A DNA stretch of 64,000 nucleotides from assembly GCF_029962835.1 (NCBI RefSeq), contig NC_080585.1:56097443-56161442 (forward strand), read 5' to 3'. Position numbers and translations under genes: made by a program. The notes under the pieces were generated by a model. The model saw nothing but the letters and a program-made list of their open reading frames with translations. It did no database searches and was not told where the DNA came from. Below, in pieces: positions 1-12,712 of the stretch. Position 1 is the stretch's first letter, and every line of letters starts with the position of its first letter. Source of the stretch: Magnolia sinica (lineage: Eukaryota; Streptophyta; Magnoliopsida; Magnoliales; Magnoliaceae).

Positions 1-2063
1 CTGTCTCGGATGCCTTAGCTCAAGTGAGTGCACACGAGCCTGTTGCGGACGATTCGGCTGTGGTACCATAGGCCGTTGAGGTGGCCTGAATCGAGGTGCA
101 GCTGGCCAAAAAGATGAAGGCGCAGGTGCTGACCGTAGAGGTGGAGCTGCAATAGTCTGAGGAAGTTAGCGGTTGATTCTCTGAGGAGGTGAGAAGCCGT
201 TGTCTCTCATCCTGCTGAAACAATATCTTTCCGTGTGGCCCGTCCTCCCATAGTAGTCGCACCGCAAGTCTGCTCGCCTCAGCTGAGTCAGTGATGTCGC
301 AAGCCTAGAAGGCGAATCCGCACATGGCCTCTTGCCTAAGAACGGCCTAGTCGGAAAATCAGGGCGGGGCTGAGGACCCACGGGTGCACAAGTACGGGAT
401 AAACTATCCCCGTCCTGCTCAGCTCGTAGAGACATGCTCACCAGCTCAGCATAATTGGGTATACTAGTGCAACATATCTTCGAGCGTAACTCAGGTCGCA
501 AACCCTTAGAAAATCATCGCATACGCATCGGCTCATCGGCCAATATCAACGGAGCATACCTAGCCAGCTCCGTGAACTTATTCTCATACTCAGCCACGGT
601 CATCCCTCTCTGTCGGAGGTGAAGAAACTCTCCCTCCTCATTATGGTAGGTGAAAGGGAAATACTTCTCGTTGAAACGCGTTTTAAATGCGTCCCATGTC
701 CACACGTAACCAGCAGCCACAGTCCTAAGGACGCTGTCCCACCAGAGACTAGCCTCATTCTCAAACATGAAGGTGACCAACTCCACGTGCTTCACCTCAG
801 TGCAGTGCAGCGGCTTTAGCATCTTAGAGATGCGGTAAAGCCAATACTTGGCTTCCTCAGGTCGGTGAGTACCTGCAAAGGTAGGAGGTCGTAAGAGCTG
901 GAATCGCTCGAATGCGCTGCTGATACTTGTGTTCCCAGCAAGGTGCACAGGTGGTGCAGGAGTGGTTGCATGCATATTTTGGGCAAAAGCCCCTACTATG
1001 GCGGCTAAAAACTACTGCTGCTGCAGCTGCTATTGCTGCATCAGTAGCATCATCTGCTCCAGCCTATTAGGAGGAGGAGTCGACTGTGGCATGTGAGGCA
1101 TCGAGGTAGATGCACGGTTCTGCTTGCGAACCAGGGGTGTATAAGGTGGCGGCCCAGTAGTGGGGCCAGTGGCCGGCAATGAGTCTGGCATCGTGTCCGC
1201 GTCGGGGCCCAAGTTGGAGTCCGTGCGGCTATCGCTCAGGAGAGGTACCCCTTTAAGCAATCCACAGAATGCTAAACGTGTAGTGTTCCGAGTGGTCCTC
1301 GGAGGCATGCTCTATACACAACACAGTGTGCAACATATGTTAGATTTAACATAACAACACCCAATTACTCAAGTGATTTACACATCCCATAACAAAAGAA
1401 CTTCATGCATTTCATTTAACCAAAATTGTCACAATACATAAGATGCCTTATATGGATCATGACAGAAGATGCATGTGAGCTAATCTAAATAACTTTAAAC
1501 GCTAGAACACAAAACCTACTCTACCATACAACTAAACCTCGTATGACCATACATAGAAACAAAAGAAACCAGCAACAAGGTATACTAAAAGACAACTACA
1601 TATATGACTAGTCGTCAGAACCCGACGATGGTGGGGGTGCACCCTTATCCTGCACACAGCACAGGATAGTCCTCGAGGTGCCGTAAGTGTGCGGGGTCCA
1701 GTGTGCGGGGTCCACTTTGGTTCCCCCCCCGATTTGCGTCGTTTGGGCCCCCGACTCCGTTTGAGTCGTTTCAGGTCCCATTTGTGTATTTTCGTGCTTT
1801 TCGGGTTGTTTAGATGTGGAATGGGTAGAGTTTTGGTCTAAACCCATCGGTTGATGGTCTAAAAAAGATTTGGGGTCCCTGCGCATGATCACGGATGCGT
1901 ATGGGCCCAATTTCGACCGTCAGTTTCACCTGGCGGCGAAACTGGGAATCCTATGATCATTTCTACGTTTTCTCACCCCCCTCCTAAGTCAAAGTACGTC
2001 AGTGTGCGTCGTGTGACCATAACTCATGTCCAGTTTAATCCAAATCATGCTCTAATACCAACT
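1..2063 (-). mobile_element. Ty3/gypsy element A (chromovirus, Tekay/Del-like), internal 5' region with gag
   Basis: This is the internal 5' part of a minus-strand LTR retrotransposon whose rest lies beyond the left edge. The region 166-1308 encodes gag-type protein with the typical retrotransposon-gag block (tryptophan-rich 'EASLWWDSVLRT', then 'LRQRGMTVAEYENKFTELARYAP') and, nearer the left, a Cys/His zinc-knuckle region. Gag proteins of this type package the element RNA in cytoplasmic particles. The pattern matches plant Tekay/Del chromoviruses. The coding region is broken in several places, so this is a fossil. The leftmost ~160 bases look like the start of the protease-side region but are too short to assign. 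Confidence 0.85.
2049..2062 (-). other. Primer-binding site of element A
   Basis: Reading on the minus strand, the LTR ends in TTACA and is followed after two bases by TTGGTATTAGAGC. This resembles the common plant primer-binding site complementary to the 3' end of initiator methionine tRNA (TGGTATCAGAGC). It fixes the orientation of the element and shows that the adjacent LTR is the 5' one. Confidence 0.8.
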
Positions 2064-3730
2064 TGTAAGGCCCTAAAAATCGGGGGTTAGGCAGAAGTTC
2101 AACTCCCAAGTTCCAACGCGTCACCTATGCAACATAGATAATGATGATTAAATGTTGTCCATGTTAGCGCACTAAACATGAGTGGGATTATACCAAATCA
2201 GCATATCATACCCCAGAGATAATGAAATTACACAAGCGGAAGACCATGATAGGTATGTATAAAACATATAAGTGGTGGTGCGTCTCCAGAGTATAATCAT
2301 GTTCCATGTTAAATAATTACATGTATCGTTTCAAAATACAAAATATTAAAATGTATAGGTCTATCTATATCATGAAATCCCTATCGGCCTACATGAACCC
2401 GCCAGAATACTGCATATACGAGAACTCCTCGTCGTCATAAAAATCAGGTTCCGCTTCATAAGTTGTGCTATCATCTACGACTAAGACAGAGTCTGGTTGG
2501 TGTTTAAAACACCATCCCAAAGTAAGAGTGAGTGATCAACTCAGTGGAACTATAAGGCAAATGTTAATATGTTATCAATTCAGTCAAGCAGTAATGATAA
2601 AGCAGTACAACAATCATGTCCTAGATTACTCTTGTTAATTCAAGAATGGTATGCGATAATGATGCATGCCCTCGCCTACACTCCCTTAGCAACTTCATCT
2701 CACGTTCGCGCATGGCATCCTCCCGAAACATGCGCTTCCTTGCCAAAGCAAATGTAGTGTGGTGCATGATCATGTTAGCAATACTTAATTAGGTTTATTC
2801 ATACAGCAGGTTTGAAAAACTAAGGTATCTCCCTTTGTATCATTGACCCAACATTGATCCATCTAGGGTCATCAATCCTAGTAGTCACATACGATAGGCA
2901 ATTTCAGGGCGCTACAGAGAGGCTCGTCACTGTCAGCGTAGGCCTGATTTATACTCTAGTTTACTATGGAAAGGCATGTCACCTTAATATAGACCTAGTG
3001 TATTCTCGAGGTCACTACGGGCTTATCACCTGATCGTAGGCCGACAACTCGAATACAGTGTCCCATATCACTGTATCGGCTCACGAGTCTGGGTTACTTA
3101 TTGGACACTACAGGGAGGCTCGTCACCCCAGCATAGGTCGACAGCACGACCATAGTGTCCCATACCACCATGCCCAGCTCATGAGTCTTAGCGGATCGAG
3201 GTACCAAGGTTAAACGGGTTTTCATTGGTAAGTGATACCTTAGATTCAAGCAGTTGCTTCCATACATGATAAACATACAATGGGCAGATCGGGTTGCTTG
3301 ACAAGCTTGATTGGTACGAGCGTACGTTGAATTGGTCGACATAGAGCGCGTAAGCACTCCGTGTGGCCCAACCACTGCCGAAAATCTCTGTACGACTCGG
3401 ATTCCTCGAACATATCTGTGGTGACGAAATTAACTCAGCCACTTGATCGGGAGTTGTTACTGATTGCCTGGACTATATAGCAGTCCCAAACATACTTAAA
3501 CATAACAAGAAAGCATATTTGATAGGCATATCAACAATAAACAATTAATTCAAACAAGGGAACCAATTGAGCATTTTTATAAAGTACAAATAAACATGCT
3601 TTCACACCTATACATTTCATATGAAAATCACATCAAATAATCTAAGTTACATGAATGGATTTATACACATAGCTAAGGTAGTCGAGAATCTTATTTCAAT
3701 ACCCATATAAAATATAATTTACCAAATATT

Positions 3731-4068
3731 TACTCATTCAAACATTTTTACAAACACTTAGACTGTACACTTCAACATACATGACGTATGAGTTGGTCAT
3801 AACATGTATTAGGGCAAATCCTTTCACCAAGGAGTTGTCACCAATACAATAATCATATATCCACGACGAATAATCATGGCAAGCACGAGTCTAAATTCCA
3901 TACTCATTCAAATATTCAACAAACACTCAGACTACACACTTCAACATACATGATGTATGTTGGTCATAACATGTATTGGGGCAAATCCTTTCACCAAGGA
4001 GTTGTCACATATACAACAATCATATATCCACGACGGATAATCATGGCAAGCACGAGTCCAAATTCCAT
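3731..4068. repeat. 169-bp tandem duplication inside LTR A
   Basis: Two adjacent copies share 'ttcaacatacatga', 'aatcctttcaccaaggagtt' and 'aatcatggcaagcacgagtc', with a spacing of about 169 bases. The related LTRs at 26979-30073 and 44560-46812 have only one copy, so the duplication arose in this element or its close lineage. Confidence 0.8.
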
Positions 4069-4583
4069 ACTCATTCAAGTATTTCAACAAACACATGAAC
4101 TACACTATATTCAGCATAGTTCATATATATCTGTAAAGCGAGGGAAACATGTATCTAGCATGAGAAATGCAAACAGGTCAGTTATAAATCATTAACCGGC
4201 ATTGACAGCCTTGAAAACCATAACCTAAACATTTATAGTCCGCACCTTTCACCGGTAAACTCGTAACAGATTCAGTTTGAACACTCTCGCCTTAAAACTA
4301 GACTTTGGATACTAATTAATAAAACGGGTTAGCTATTTCACCGATCTACATATTTGAATTCCTAAAATAGGTTAGGGTTAGGGTTTCTTACCCAAGAACG
4401 GAATCAGAATCCCCGGTATGGCGACACCGAAGTGGTAGTTACGTACGTGGAGTAGTGGGATCGAATCCTAGGAACTAACTCACAATCGCTCTCTCACTTT
4501 TCCACTTTCTCCTTCACTTTCTCTCTCTTTTCTCTCTTATGGTTTAGAATTCGTATGGAATGAAAGAGGGGTGGGTAAAGGCC

Positions 4584-4594
4584 CTTATATAGGC
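4584..4594 (-). promoter_or_regulatory. LTR core promoter (TATA box) of element A
   Basis: The minus strand reads CCTATATAAGGG here. Equivalent TATA-like sites lie at the same place in the related LTRs near 46027-46035 and 29328-29340. This is the probable start region of element transcription; no transcript data are available. Confidence 0.5.
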
Positions 4595-5370
4595 CCAGAA
4601 CTAATGGGAATGGCCCTAGGGCCATGGTATACTTAGGTTATAGCCAAAGAGTGGCTGTTTCGGTCCAACGGAGCACATCCAGAGGCCCCTTTTATACACA
4701 CGATCTGGAGAAAGTTCCATGACATTGGATCTAGGTCAGGTTAAGTTTTCGATTCGATCGGATTTACGGAACGACCGCAGAGGACTAGTTTCAGTTCAAC
4801 GGTCATCGCCACTCGATCAAGGCCACAAGTACACTGACCTGCGTATGAAATTTTCCCTGATCCGAGGGTGTATTCGGGTCAGATTCTGACAGTCTGAAAC
4901 CTTAGAATTGACCCGTAAGAGAACGGTCTAGTTTACTTAAATCTGAGTATATTTTCTAAAGATATTCGCGTTTCTCACACACTTCGTTCCGGGCTAAAGT
5001 TATGCCTTTCTGGATACTATCTAAACTTGATTTCCGAGATGGTCGTCAAGCCCGGTAAGGTGGTTATATTCGTGTAGTCTTATGGTAATCAGACTTTCAA
5101 CGCACGGTCCAGGTCTGATAGGAGTTTCGTGATGCTCCTGAGAGCAATTGGGTTTTGAGATGGATCCTAAATTTTTAGGTAATGTAGCGTTAGCGATTCT
5201 GGTAGTTTTGGGTCTCGGGGTTCGCATTTAAAGTGGTTAGAGCTAATTTCATAGATAATCTAGTTTAGCACTTAGTTAATTCTCGTCTAATTTCTAAAGA
5301 ATTTGGTCCTTAGTGATTTATGCTTGAGGTGGTACTCGGGTCTTTGTACGAATTTTTCCGAGACGTTACA

Positions 5371-6300
5371 GCTAATGTCCCACCTTCATTTGGAGGTTGG
5401 CAACATCCTTGGCACTATTAAATGACACAAGGTTAGCAACATCCTTCATACAAATAGGGCAACCCATGGTGCAAAAAGAACACCAATTGGATGATTATAA
5501 ACATTCAATTAATATATAGCATGGAATGAATAAAAGAGGCCCGGTAGCGGTGTTGCTGCATTTTCTTTTCTTGGAGGTAGGTTGTTATAGTTCCTCAGTT
5601 GCATATTTTGGGCCATCTGGAGTTGTATAGTGTGAGGCTTGGTATTGTTGATCTATTGGTGATGATTTATGGGGGTTCTGAATGGATGGCGGTCAGTGTT
5701 ATTGTCAATTGGGTTACATCTTATGATCTAGATCTCTTTTGGATCATGATGGTCAAATATCAAACATCAAGTAGAAAGAGAAATACTAGTCCCCACCACT
5801 ACCTCCCCAAAAGAATCACCTCAATTCAAGAGGAAACAAGTTGCACCTATTACTAGAGTGGAAGAGGATGACATATCGTGGGGTATTGATTATGAGGTTC
5901 CTGGCAAAGGCTTGAACCAAAGTCCTATTTCAGAAGACATGGAAAACCCATTTTAAAAGAAGCACTGAAATCAGCCAATAGGCGTGGCTAGCTCAAATCT
6001 CACTAAGGTGTCTCTCATCAATATTTTGTTCAGAGCTAATACCTATGAACTTTAGTCATACTTCTTTATTCTAATGAAGCATAAATTTATAGAAGGAATT
6101 TAATAATTGATTTTTTATCTTTGTAGTTCTCTTGATCTTATTACTGGTCCAAGCAATTGCATTAAATCAACATGTGACAGATCTTCTTAATAGGTCTTTT
6201 CATCACTCGATGGTCATGGTAAGAGAACACCATCCACTTTTGAACTTTTCCTGCTACCTATTTACCTTACTGGAATTGTACCTTGCATTGGGCAAAGCTC
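5371..6300. other. Unassigned intergenic sequence
   Basis: No gene, RNA gene or recognisable repeat terminus was found. Around 5780-5950 a short plus-strand reading has coding-like composition (Pro-rich, then acidic) but no start, no homology I recognise and stops on both sides. It could be a fragment of a dispersed repeat or of an old gene. Confidence 0.4.
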
Positions 6301-9300
6301 AGGTTTAAAATTCAAGCCTGTTTTTTAATCGGGTTTGGTTTGGCCTATTGGCCTGGCCCATTAGGGTTTGGAAGAGTTATAGCCATGCACTAGACTGTAA
6401 GTCCAGAGGTCTTGCTGATTATATAAACCCCAGTCCAAACATTAGATTCTACACCAAAATTTAGGCCTAAGGCCCAAAAATCTATATGTGCTTCAAATGG
6501 GCCACGTCAAGGGTAATGATTTGAAGAGTGGACGTGGACAATGTTTCCAATCATGTGGTCTACTTGAATCATAGATGGGGCTGAGTTTTGAGCCCTGTTC
6601 CTAAGATGGGGTAATGCACCCGGTAGTCGGGATGGATTTTGACCATGGGCCCTAGCCTCCAATGATAATTACTAAATTAATTAATTGGGTAGGGTAACTT
6701 ATTAAAAAACTTTTTAAAAAAGGTACCCAAATACAGTAGTAATAAGGTATCTTGTAAAATTCTCTTTCAAGCTTGTGCGTGGTATATAATATGGGGCTGG
6801 CCCATCGGGCTTTCGGGCTTGGCTCACCTTCGGCCATACTTGGACTATGGTATCAGGCCCGAGGATTGGGCTTAGACTTAATATGCAGGCCCTTTTTCAA
6901 TTGGGCTGGGCATGACTGTGTACAACCTATCCCTTAATGTATCCTGGCCCACCTATGACTATTGGAAGGGCAATCCTGTAATAAAGAAAGGTGTCGTGTG
7001 GGTGGGCTCCAAATTGGTATTTATGTTAAATCCACCCCTACCATCAGATGCATCATCCTATTTTAAGTCCAAGAATTTAAATCAACTCCATCCATTATTT
7101 AGGTAGACCACAATTATTTCATACATGACAGCTTTCACCTTACAAACTGTTTCTTTTGATATAGCCCACCTAAATTATATATTTGACTGAATTTTGGGTC
7201 TCGGTTAAGTTTTGGTCTGGCATCTAATGGCTAGAGTGGATTTTATATAATCATCACGGTGAGTTCTATAAAAATTAAGGGTGTACATCCCTCCCAACTC
7301 TTTCTGTTGGTGTGCCCCCACCTTAATTACAAGTCAGCCTAGTTTTTTGGTTCTATGATTAATGTGAGACTACACATCTAATAGTTTGAGTGGATCTCAC
7401 ATATACATTACTATGGGCCCCCTCAAAATCAATATCATCATGATAAAATTCATTTTTGAAGGTGTAAGTCCAACCAGTTGGACCACAGTAACGGTAACTT
7501 CTAATTTATTTAGCCAATGGGACCTGCAAGCCATTCAATAGACTGAACTATAGTGAGCTTGGACCTCCAAGCCATTCAATAGACTAAACCCATAGTGGGA
7601 AACATTTGTCATGAAAATCATACCTATCCACTTATCAAGTAGCCAAACTTTTATCTTGCTAATTATCAATTGCCATGATGTTTACACTAGTTGATCCTCA
7701 TGGTGGGACCAATTGTAATGCTTGGTAGCAAAGGGGTCGGGACAACCCTCACCCTCATTCACAATTCAAGTGGGCCACACAATTAGAAATAGTGTATAGG
7801 GAAACCCTTACCCTCCCAGTTGTTGACCTTGTTATGGACCACCTGAATCATGGATGGGCCTGATATTTGGGTTGTAGGCCTAAATTTTGGTGTGATGTCT
7901 GATGGATGGAGAGGATTTCATACAAGCATATATGGTAGTGAACCCATATGTGATATGGGCCGCTCATCCATGTGACCATTATGATCATTCCCTCCTGGCT
8001 CTAAAATTAGTGGGCTGCACAAGTAAATAAAAATGCAAAACGTGGAACTCATTTTTTTCCTTATTCATTTGTATCATACACGTGGTCCACCAATGTGTGG
8101 ACCAGCCTGATTTTTTTGGTCCAGGGACCCAAGGGGGGCAATCATAGCAATTTTATTTGATCAGTGTGTAGACCTTGATATGTGGAATCCAAACCGTGCA
8201 TTCCAAGAATCTTCCCACCCCAAAACTCTGGTGGGACATACCTCATGGAGGAGTCAAGCCTACAACCTATATATTCATGTGGTGTGACCCGCCTTAGTTT
8301 TGTTATGTTCCATTGTCCTAGCGGTGTGCATATGATGAGTGGGTTAGATGGCATATAGACTACCCAAGAATGGGGAAGATTCAAATTTTCAATGGAACAC
8401 ACCGCTGGATGTGGTGGAAAGAAATGTCCACCGTTGAACCGTTCTTAGGGCCACAGTAATGTTCATCCTGTGGCAGTTGGGTCCATGTACAAGATACATA
8501 TTTAAAAAAGAAGAGAAAATGAAATAAACTAAATAGAGTTGATCCAAATTTTAGGTGGGCCACACCTCTCGAAACAATGATAATTGAACGTTTACAATTG
8601 AAAACCTCTTATGGGCCTGTAATGATGCATTTGTTCTATCCTGGCTATCCATCATGATCACCATATCGTAATTAATATATAAAAAGAAGAAGTAGAGAAA
8701 AAGGGCTGATCGAAACCATAGGCAGACCGCACCACACTACGTGAAATCAGGGAAATTAAACTCAATGAAAACTTCTTTTAGGTCTACCATAACGTATCTG
8801 TTCTATCCAGACCATTCATCATGACCACTAGATCATTTTAAGACATGGAATCACAAATGAAGCCAATCCAAATCTGGGATTTACCGTACCCTATGAAACA
8901 TTGTGAATTGAAATGTCCACTTTAAAAACTTCTTAGGACCGGCTATGGTGGATCTCCACTCCCATATTACATTCATTTTACAGATCAACCTAGAATTTAG
9001 GGATCAGCCTAGGTTGACTGGCTGTGCAAGTCAATTGACCCAACCTACATTTGAGGTGGGTTTTGACCAATCTAATTGAGTAATGGGTCGGATTTATGGT
9101 AGAAATATGGCCATTTAAGTAAATGGGTCGGGCTTGGTTTGAACCCCACCTACTACATAGGTTATTAATGGGTTGTGCTAGATGATCTAGGTTATTAATA
9201 GGTCTTTAACCTGACCCAAAACAAAATGGAAAAAAGTTGGATAAATCTATTGTCTAGACCAAGACCACAAACTCTCTTACATATGAATGGTATAAGAAAC

Positions 9301-9500
9301 CACATTTCTTTAACTAGAATAATCAATGTTTATTAAATATAATTTTCCTATTAAAACTAATTCGACCACCAGACTCGACTTTAACAGGATCCATATCATG
9401 TACCCGATACAAACCGGATGAGATTGGATTTTTAACTTGGTCCAAACCCAACTTGCTTTCTTAATGGGTTCAAAAAAAGGGACCCAGACCACTCATAATC
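6300..9500. repeat. Cluster of old, diverged dispersed noncoding repeats ('gtgggcc' family)
   Basis: Several segments repeat the same phrase order in degenerate form: a 'ggaccacctgaatcatggat' type start, then 'cctaaattttggtctgg', then 'catctgatggatggagtgg', then 'atttcatacaatcatcacgg' and 'gtgggcc'. Clear copies lie near 6480-6600, 7180-7280 and 7810-7960, with partial ones near 8080-8420. There is no coding potential. They could be remains of a nonautonomous DNA transposon or of an old LTR. I could not define termini. Confidence 0.5.
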
Positions 9501-10590
9501 ATGGCAGGTGCACCGGGAACCTGCAGATACATAATCAATTAACTAGGTGAAGAAGGGCATGTATGCTAATGTGGCACATGTTTGACATCCGGGCCATTTA
9601 ACAGGTGCGGCATTTATGTACATGGCTGCAAAAATTCATACTAGCACACTCATAAGACGGGTGATCTCCACTGATGAGGTGATTGGTTCTATTTATTGGC
9701 CAGGGCATCTTCACAGACAGACCCATCTAACTATTGGTCAGATTTCTGGCACATGTTCCATTGTGACAAGTGTGTTATAGTTTTCCTTCATTTTCTTAAA
9801 TCTCAGATTTTATATATTGGGACCATTGTTCGATTTTATTAGTTTGTATTCCTTATGATTCCAAAGTAGCATTTTAGTTTGATGAACTCTGTAGGGAAGT
9901 ATTAACAAATTAAACTCTTTCAAAGGGTTACTCGTATTAGTAGTATTTGATGAACCATCAAAGAGGTTAACCTCGCATTGGTAACTATTAAATGAACCAT
10001 CCCATGTATGATTACTCAAAAAGGGCTGGGAACATTGTTAATATCCCATGAAGGTGGCGAGAAAATGCCATATATTGATGGATAGATCTCAAGTCCAGCC
10101 AACTGATTGGGTCACAATATACTAAAAACACTGAGTGTATGTAACATTGAACCCTTTCAATAGATTGGCCCACCATGAGGATTAACTAATGAAAACATTA
10201 CTCTTTGAAGTGGTAACACCACAAAATTTTTAGCCATTGAGAAATCCATCACGTTCATCTTAGGTGTTTTCAATTCATCCCAAACGGGATGACCTTATAA
10301 ACGGTTTGGATGTCATATAAACATCAAGGTGAAGCCCAGGCAGGCTTCAAGGGTAGGCATTTCTTTCCCCCCTATTTCCCATGCATGGCCCCCTTGAGTT
10401 TTGGATCCGCCTCGTCTTTGGCCGCATGTCCTAAAATGAGCTCACAAAATGAATTTCTGACAAACATCATGGTGGGCCCTCCTAGCATCCGAGAAATCCG
10501 TGTCCAAATCACAAGCTTACATTGATACAATGGATTGCTGGGGGTAAGATGAAAAGGTTAAACTGCCCCTGTCTGAATTTTTTATTTTTT
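9500..10590. other. Unassigned intergenic sequence
   Basis: AT-rich sequence with scattered pieces of the same 'gtgggcc' style repeats (for example near 10160 and 10470). No open reading frame that I can support and no structured repeat. Confidence 0.4.
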
Positions 10591-10599
10591 TTTAAATGT

Positions 10600-10690
10600 C
10601 CATCTGCTTGTTTGTTGAGCTGGTAGAGGCAAACGTGCTGTGTGAATGATCCAGGTTTCAATCCCCATGCGTCTTTCCTTGTAAAACTTA
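10600..10690 (+). repeat. tRNA-derived SINE or tRNA-like pseudogene
   Basis: The segment has an A-box-like TGAGCTGGTAGAGGC followed about 35 bases later by a B-box-like GGTTTCAATCCCC, the internal RNA polymerase III promoter layout of tRNA-derived SINEs. No acceptor-stem pairing typical of an intact tRNA is evident and a clear A-rich tail is missing, so this is either a truncated SINE or a tRNA-related relic. Confidence 0.45.
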
Positions 10691-10993
10691 CTGCTTGGAG
10701 ACATCCAAGCTACTAAAAAACGACAGAGGAATTCAAACATCTCTATGTTAGCCACAACTCATTTATGCAAGTCTTCAGTACTAGTTCCATGCAGAAAAGT
10801 ACACCATAATATAAAAATAATAATAAATAAATAAAGGTTCAGCCTATTGCATCTACAGCTGATAGGAGATGCATCAGCAATGAACCACAAGTCTCCCCCG
10901 GTGGATGGTCCAAATCCATCCAACCGAGCACCCATTTTGTGAACCATTAGTTGTAAAAACAAAAAAGTAATTGTCCATTTTCTGTGCACAATA

Positions 10994-11955
10994 AATGTTG
11001 AAAATTAGTGGTTTTTTGAAAAATAAATAGAGAAAATTTCAAATTTTCAAAATTTCGGCTGCCAAAATGATTTTCCAAAAATTTCAATTTTAAAAGTGCG
11101 GTGTGTGCTTTGTCCCACAACGAAAATGGATGAAATCCTTTTATGGTTTATATGTGGACTTGTGAAGAGTATTCTTACTTGGAGTTTTTGGAGTAGGTGA
11201 TACTTGGGTTGCGTTCGCACTGGAACACACGCATGCACACACACGCGCCCGCTCGGGCTTGGGCTCGGGTACGGGCATGGGTGTGGGCGAGGGCATGGGC
11301 AGTGAGGTAGTGTGGTTGTAGTGGCACTAGATGGCGCACTTTGCACTTCCCTTGTGACCTTACACGAACCGGCGCGAGACGGTGCGATGGGTCTGGTAAA
11401 AGCCTTAGGGCGGTGTGGATTTGAAAATCCGAAATGAGCCTAGGTTTTATAGGTGACTGAAAATGGTTGGATCTTAAATCTGAAATCTCCAGCTGTTTCT
11501 AAAAATGGATAGCTATCTTAAAAGCCACAACGATCCGAAAACAGATGGGCCAGGATGATCCAACGGTCAGATTTTCTAATCTAACGACCAGAAACGTCTA
11601 GGATTAATGGACAACGGTCAGAAACATTTTTCAAATGTTCTGTACCATTAAATACCACACAGCAATGGTGCTATACCTGATGCCTATATAAACTGGACCA
11701 TTCCAGTCCGATTTCATCATCTCAACACACCTCTCTCCCATTAAATCAGATATAAAGCAAATCCCCAATATAGAATACTTTGATCATCTTTACCGTCTAA
11801 GTTTGCCAGAAGAGATCTGCTGTGTTAAAACTGTTCCATAGTGGACCTATCGTGATTGCTGTACGTTGGATCTAGATAAGGCTTGTCTTATCCCGGAAGC
11901 AATTTGCCTGTAACCCATTATCAATTGTTAAGGGGGCGAATCACGCTTTAAGGAT
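10994..11955 (+). repeat. Solo or partial copia-type LTR
   Basis: The segment starts TGTTGAAAATTAG, has long T- and A-rich stretches, a GC-rich block of 'cgggct/cgggca' units (11240-11300), and a good TATA box (CTATATAAAC at 11684-11693) followed by a pyrimidine-rich leader. This is the texture of a plant Ty1/copia LTR with promoter and leader. No primer-binding site or internal coding region follows, so it appears to be solo or truncated. The right boundary is approximate. Confidence 0.45.
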
Positions 11956-12227
11956 AGCATATATTATATTTGATTCAGCCTAATGAAATATTTTTTCAAT
12001 TTAATTTAATTTTTTCATTGTTTATTCCCAACAATAAAGAGATGAGGGGTTAATCCTAGCAATAATGGATTGCCTCGCATCACCATTGGTGAGGGAAACA
12101 TAATTAGAAAGAAAGGAATAATCATCTCGGAAGAAAAAAAATTTAGAGAAAATTTTTGTAGAGAATTAAAAATTGCATTATGGAGGAAAAATCGGTGTAG
12201 GCTCCCTAGAGCCCAGGGTATGGGCTC

Positions 12228-12230
<3 letters not shown>

Positions 12231-12270
<40 letters not shown>
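12231..12270. repeat. (TC)n microsatellite
   Basis: About 20 uninterrupted TC dinucleotides. It creates spurious Ser-Leu and Arg-Glu reading frames on the two strands. Confidence 0.95.
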
Positions 12271-12275
<5 letters not shown>

Positions 12276-12597
12276 AGGAGCTTGCCTCTTGTTGTTGCAT
12301 CTCTTTCGGATTTTTTTCCCCAAGTAATAAGAGAGTCATTCCTCGCTCCCATTCCTCACTTGCTCCCCCACAAAAAAGAAAAAGGCATAGATAGGAGGGG
12401 GAGAGTATCACAATAATTTGTTGTATCAGGAAGTCTTTCCCTCTAGTCTAATGTTCTTTTGATTGCAATAAAATTTCAAGACCTTTTGTAAATAACTAAA
12501 CAAATATAATTGCTTTCCATCTTCACAGTAGTACCAGGAGTTCCTATATGTTGGAAGGACCCATACCATCCATATTAGAGATTTCTTGAGACCATAG

Positions 12598-12712
12598 ATT
12601 TTTTTTAACACATAATCACACCCCCACACACACTCACCATAGTAGGTACTTGAACCCATGACCTTGTGTTAAAATTCTTGTGAGTCTACCACCAAGGCAT
12701 GAGTAAGGTCCC
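12598..12712 (-). repeat. tRNA-derived SINE
   Basis: On the minus strand an A-box-like CTTGGTGGTAGACTC is followed by a B-box-like GGGTTCAAGTACC, then a short GTG-rich body and a terminal run of eight A residues at 12601-12608. That order (A box, B box, body, A tail) is diagnostic of a short tRNA-derived SINE. Its family differs from the SINEs at 25983 and 31700. Confidence 0.6.

Larger units (their letters stand above)
2064..5370 (-). repeat. 5' LTR of Ty3/gypsy element A (3.3 kb)
   Basis: The repeat begins TGTAACGTCTCGG on the minus strand (at 5370) and ends CTTACA (at 2064), so it has the TG...CA termini of an LTR and abuts a primer-binding site. It belongs to the same family as the LTR at 26979-30073 and the partial LTR at 44560-46812: all share the 'ggctcgtcaccccag' and 'ctcatgagtcttagcggatc' blocks. 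Inside it are two related ~90-bp units (about 3010-3185) and a copy-specific 169-bp tandem duplication (3731-4068). At 3.3 kb it is long even for a plant LTR, which is usual for Tekay-type elements. Confidence 0.85.

Noticed and set aside
5599-5856. 85-residue plus-strand reading frame
   Set aside because: No supporting homology or gene structure.
10600-10690. Functional tRNA gene
   Set aside because: A and B boxes are present, but stem pairing and a proper anticodon arm could not be made.
11047-11346. Pro/Ser-rich 99-residue reading frame on the minus strand
   Set aside because: It comes from 'cgggct/cgggca' repeats in a noncoding copia-type LTR.
12070-12327. Reading frames with Leu-Ser or Arg-Glu runs
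   Set aside because: They are translations of the (TC)n microsatellite on the two strands.
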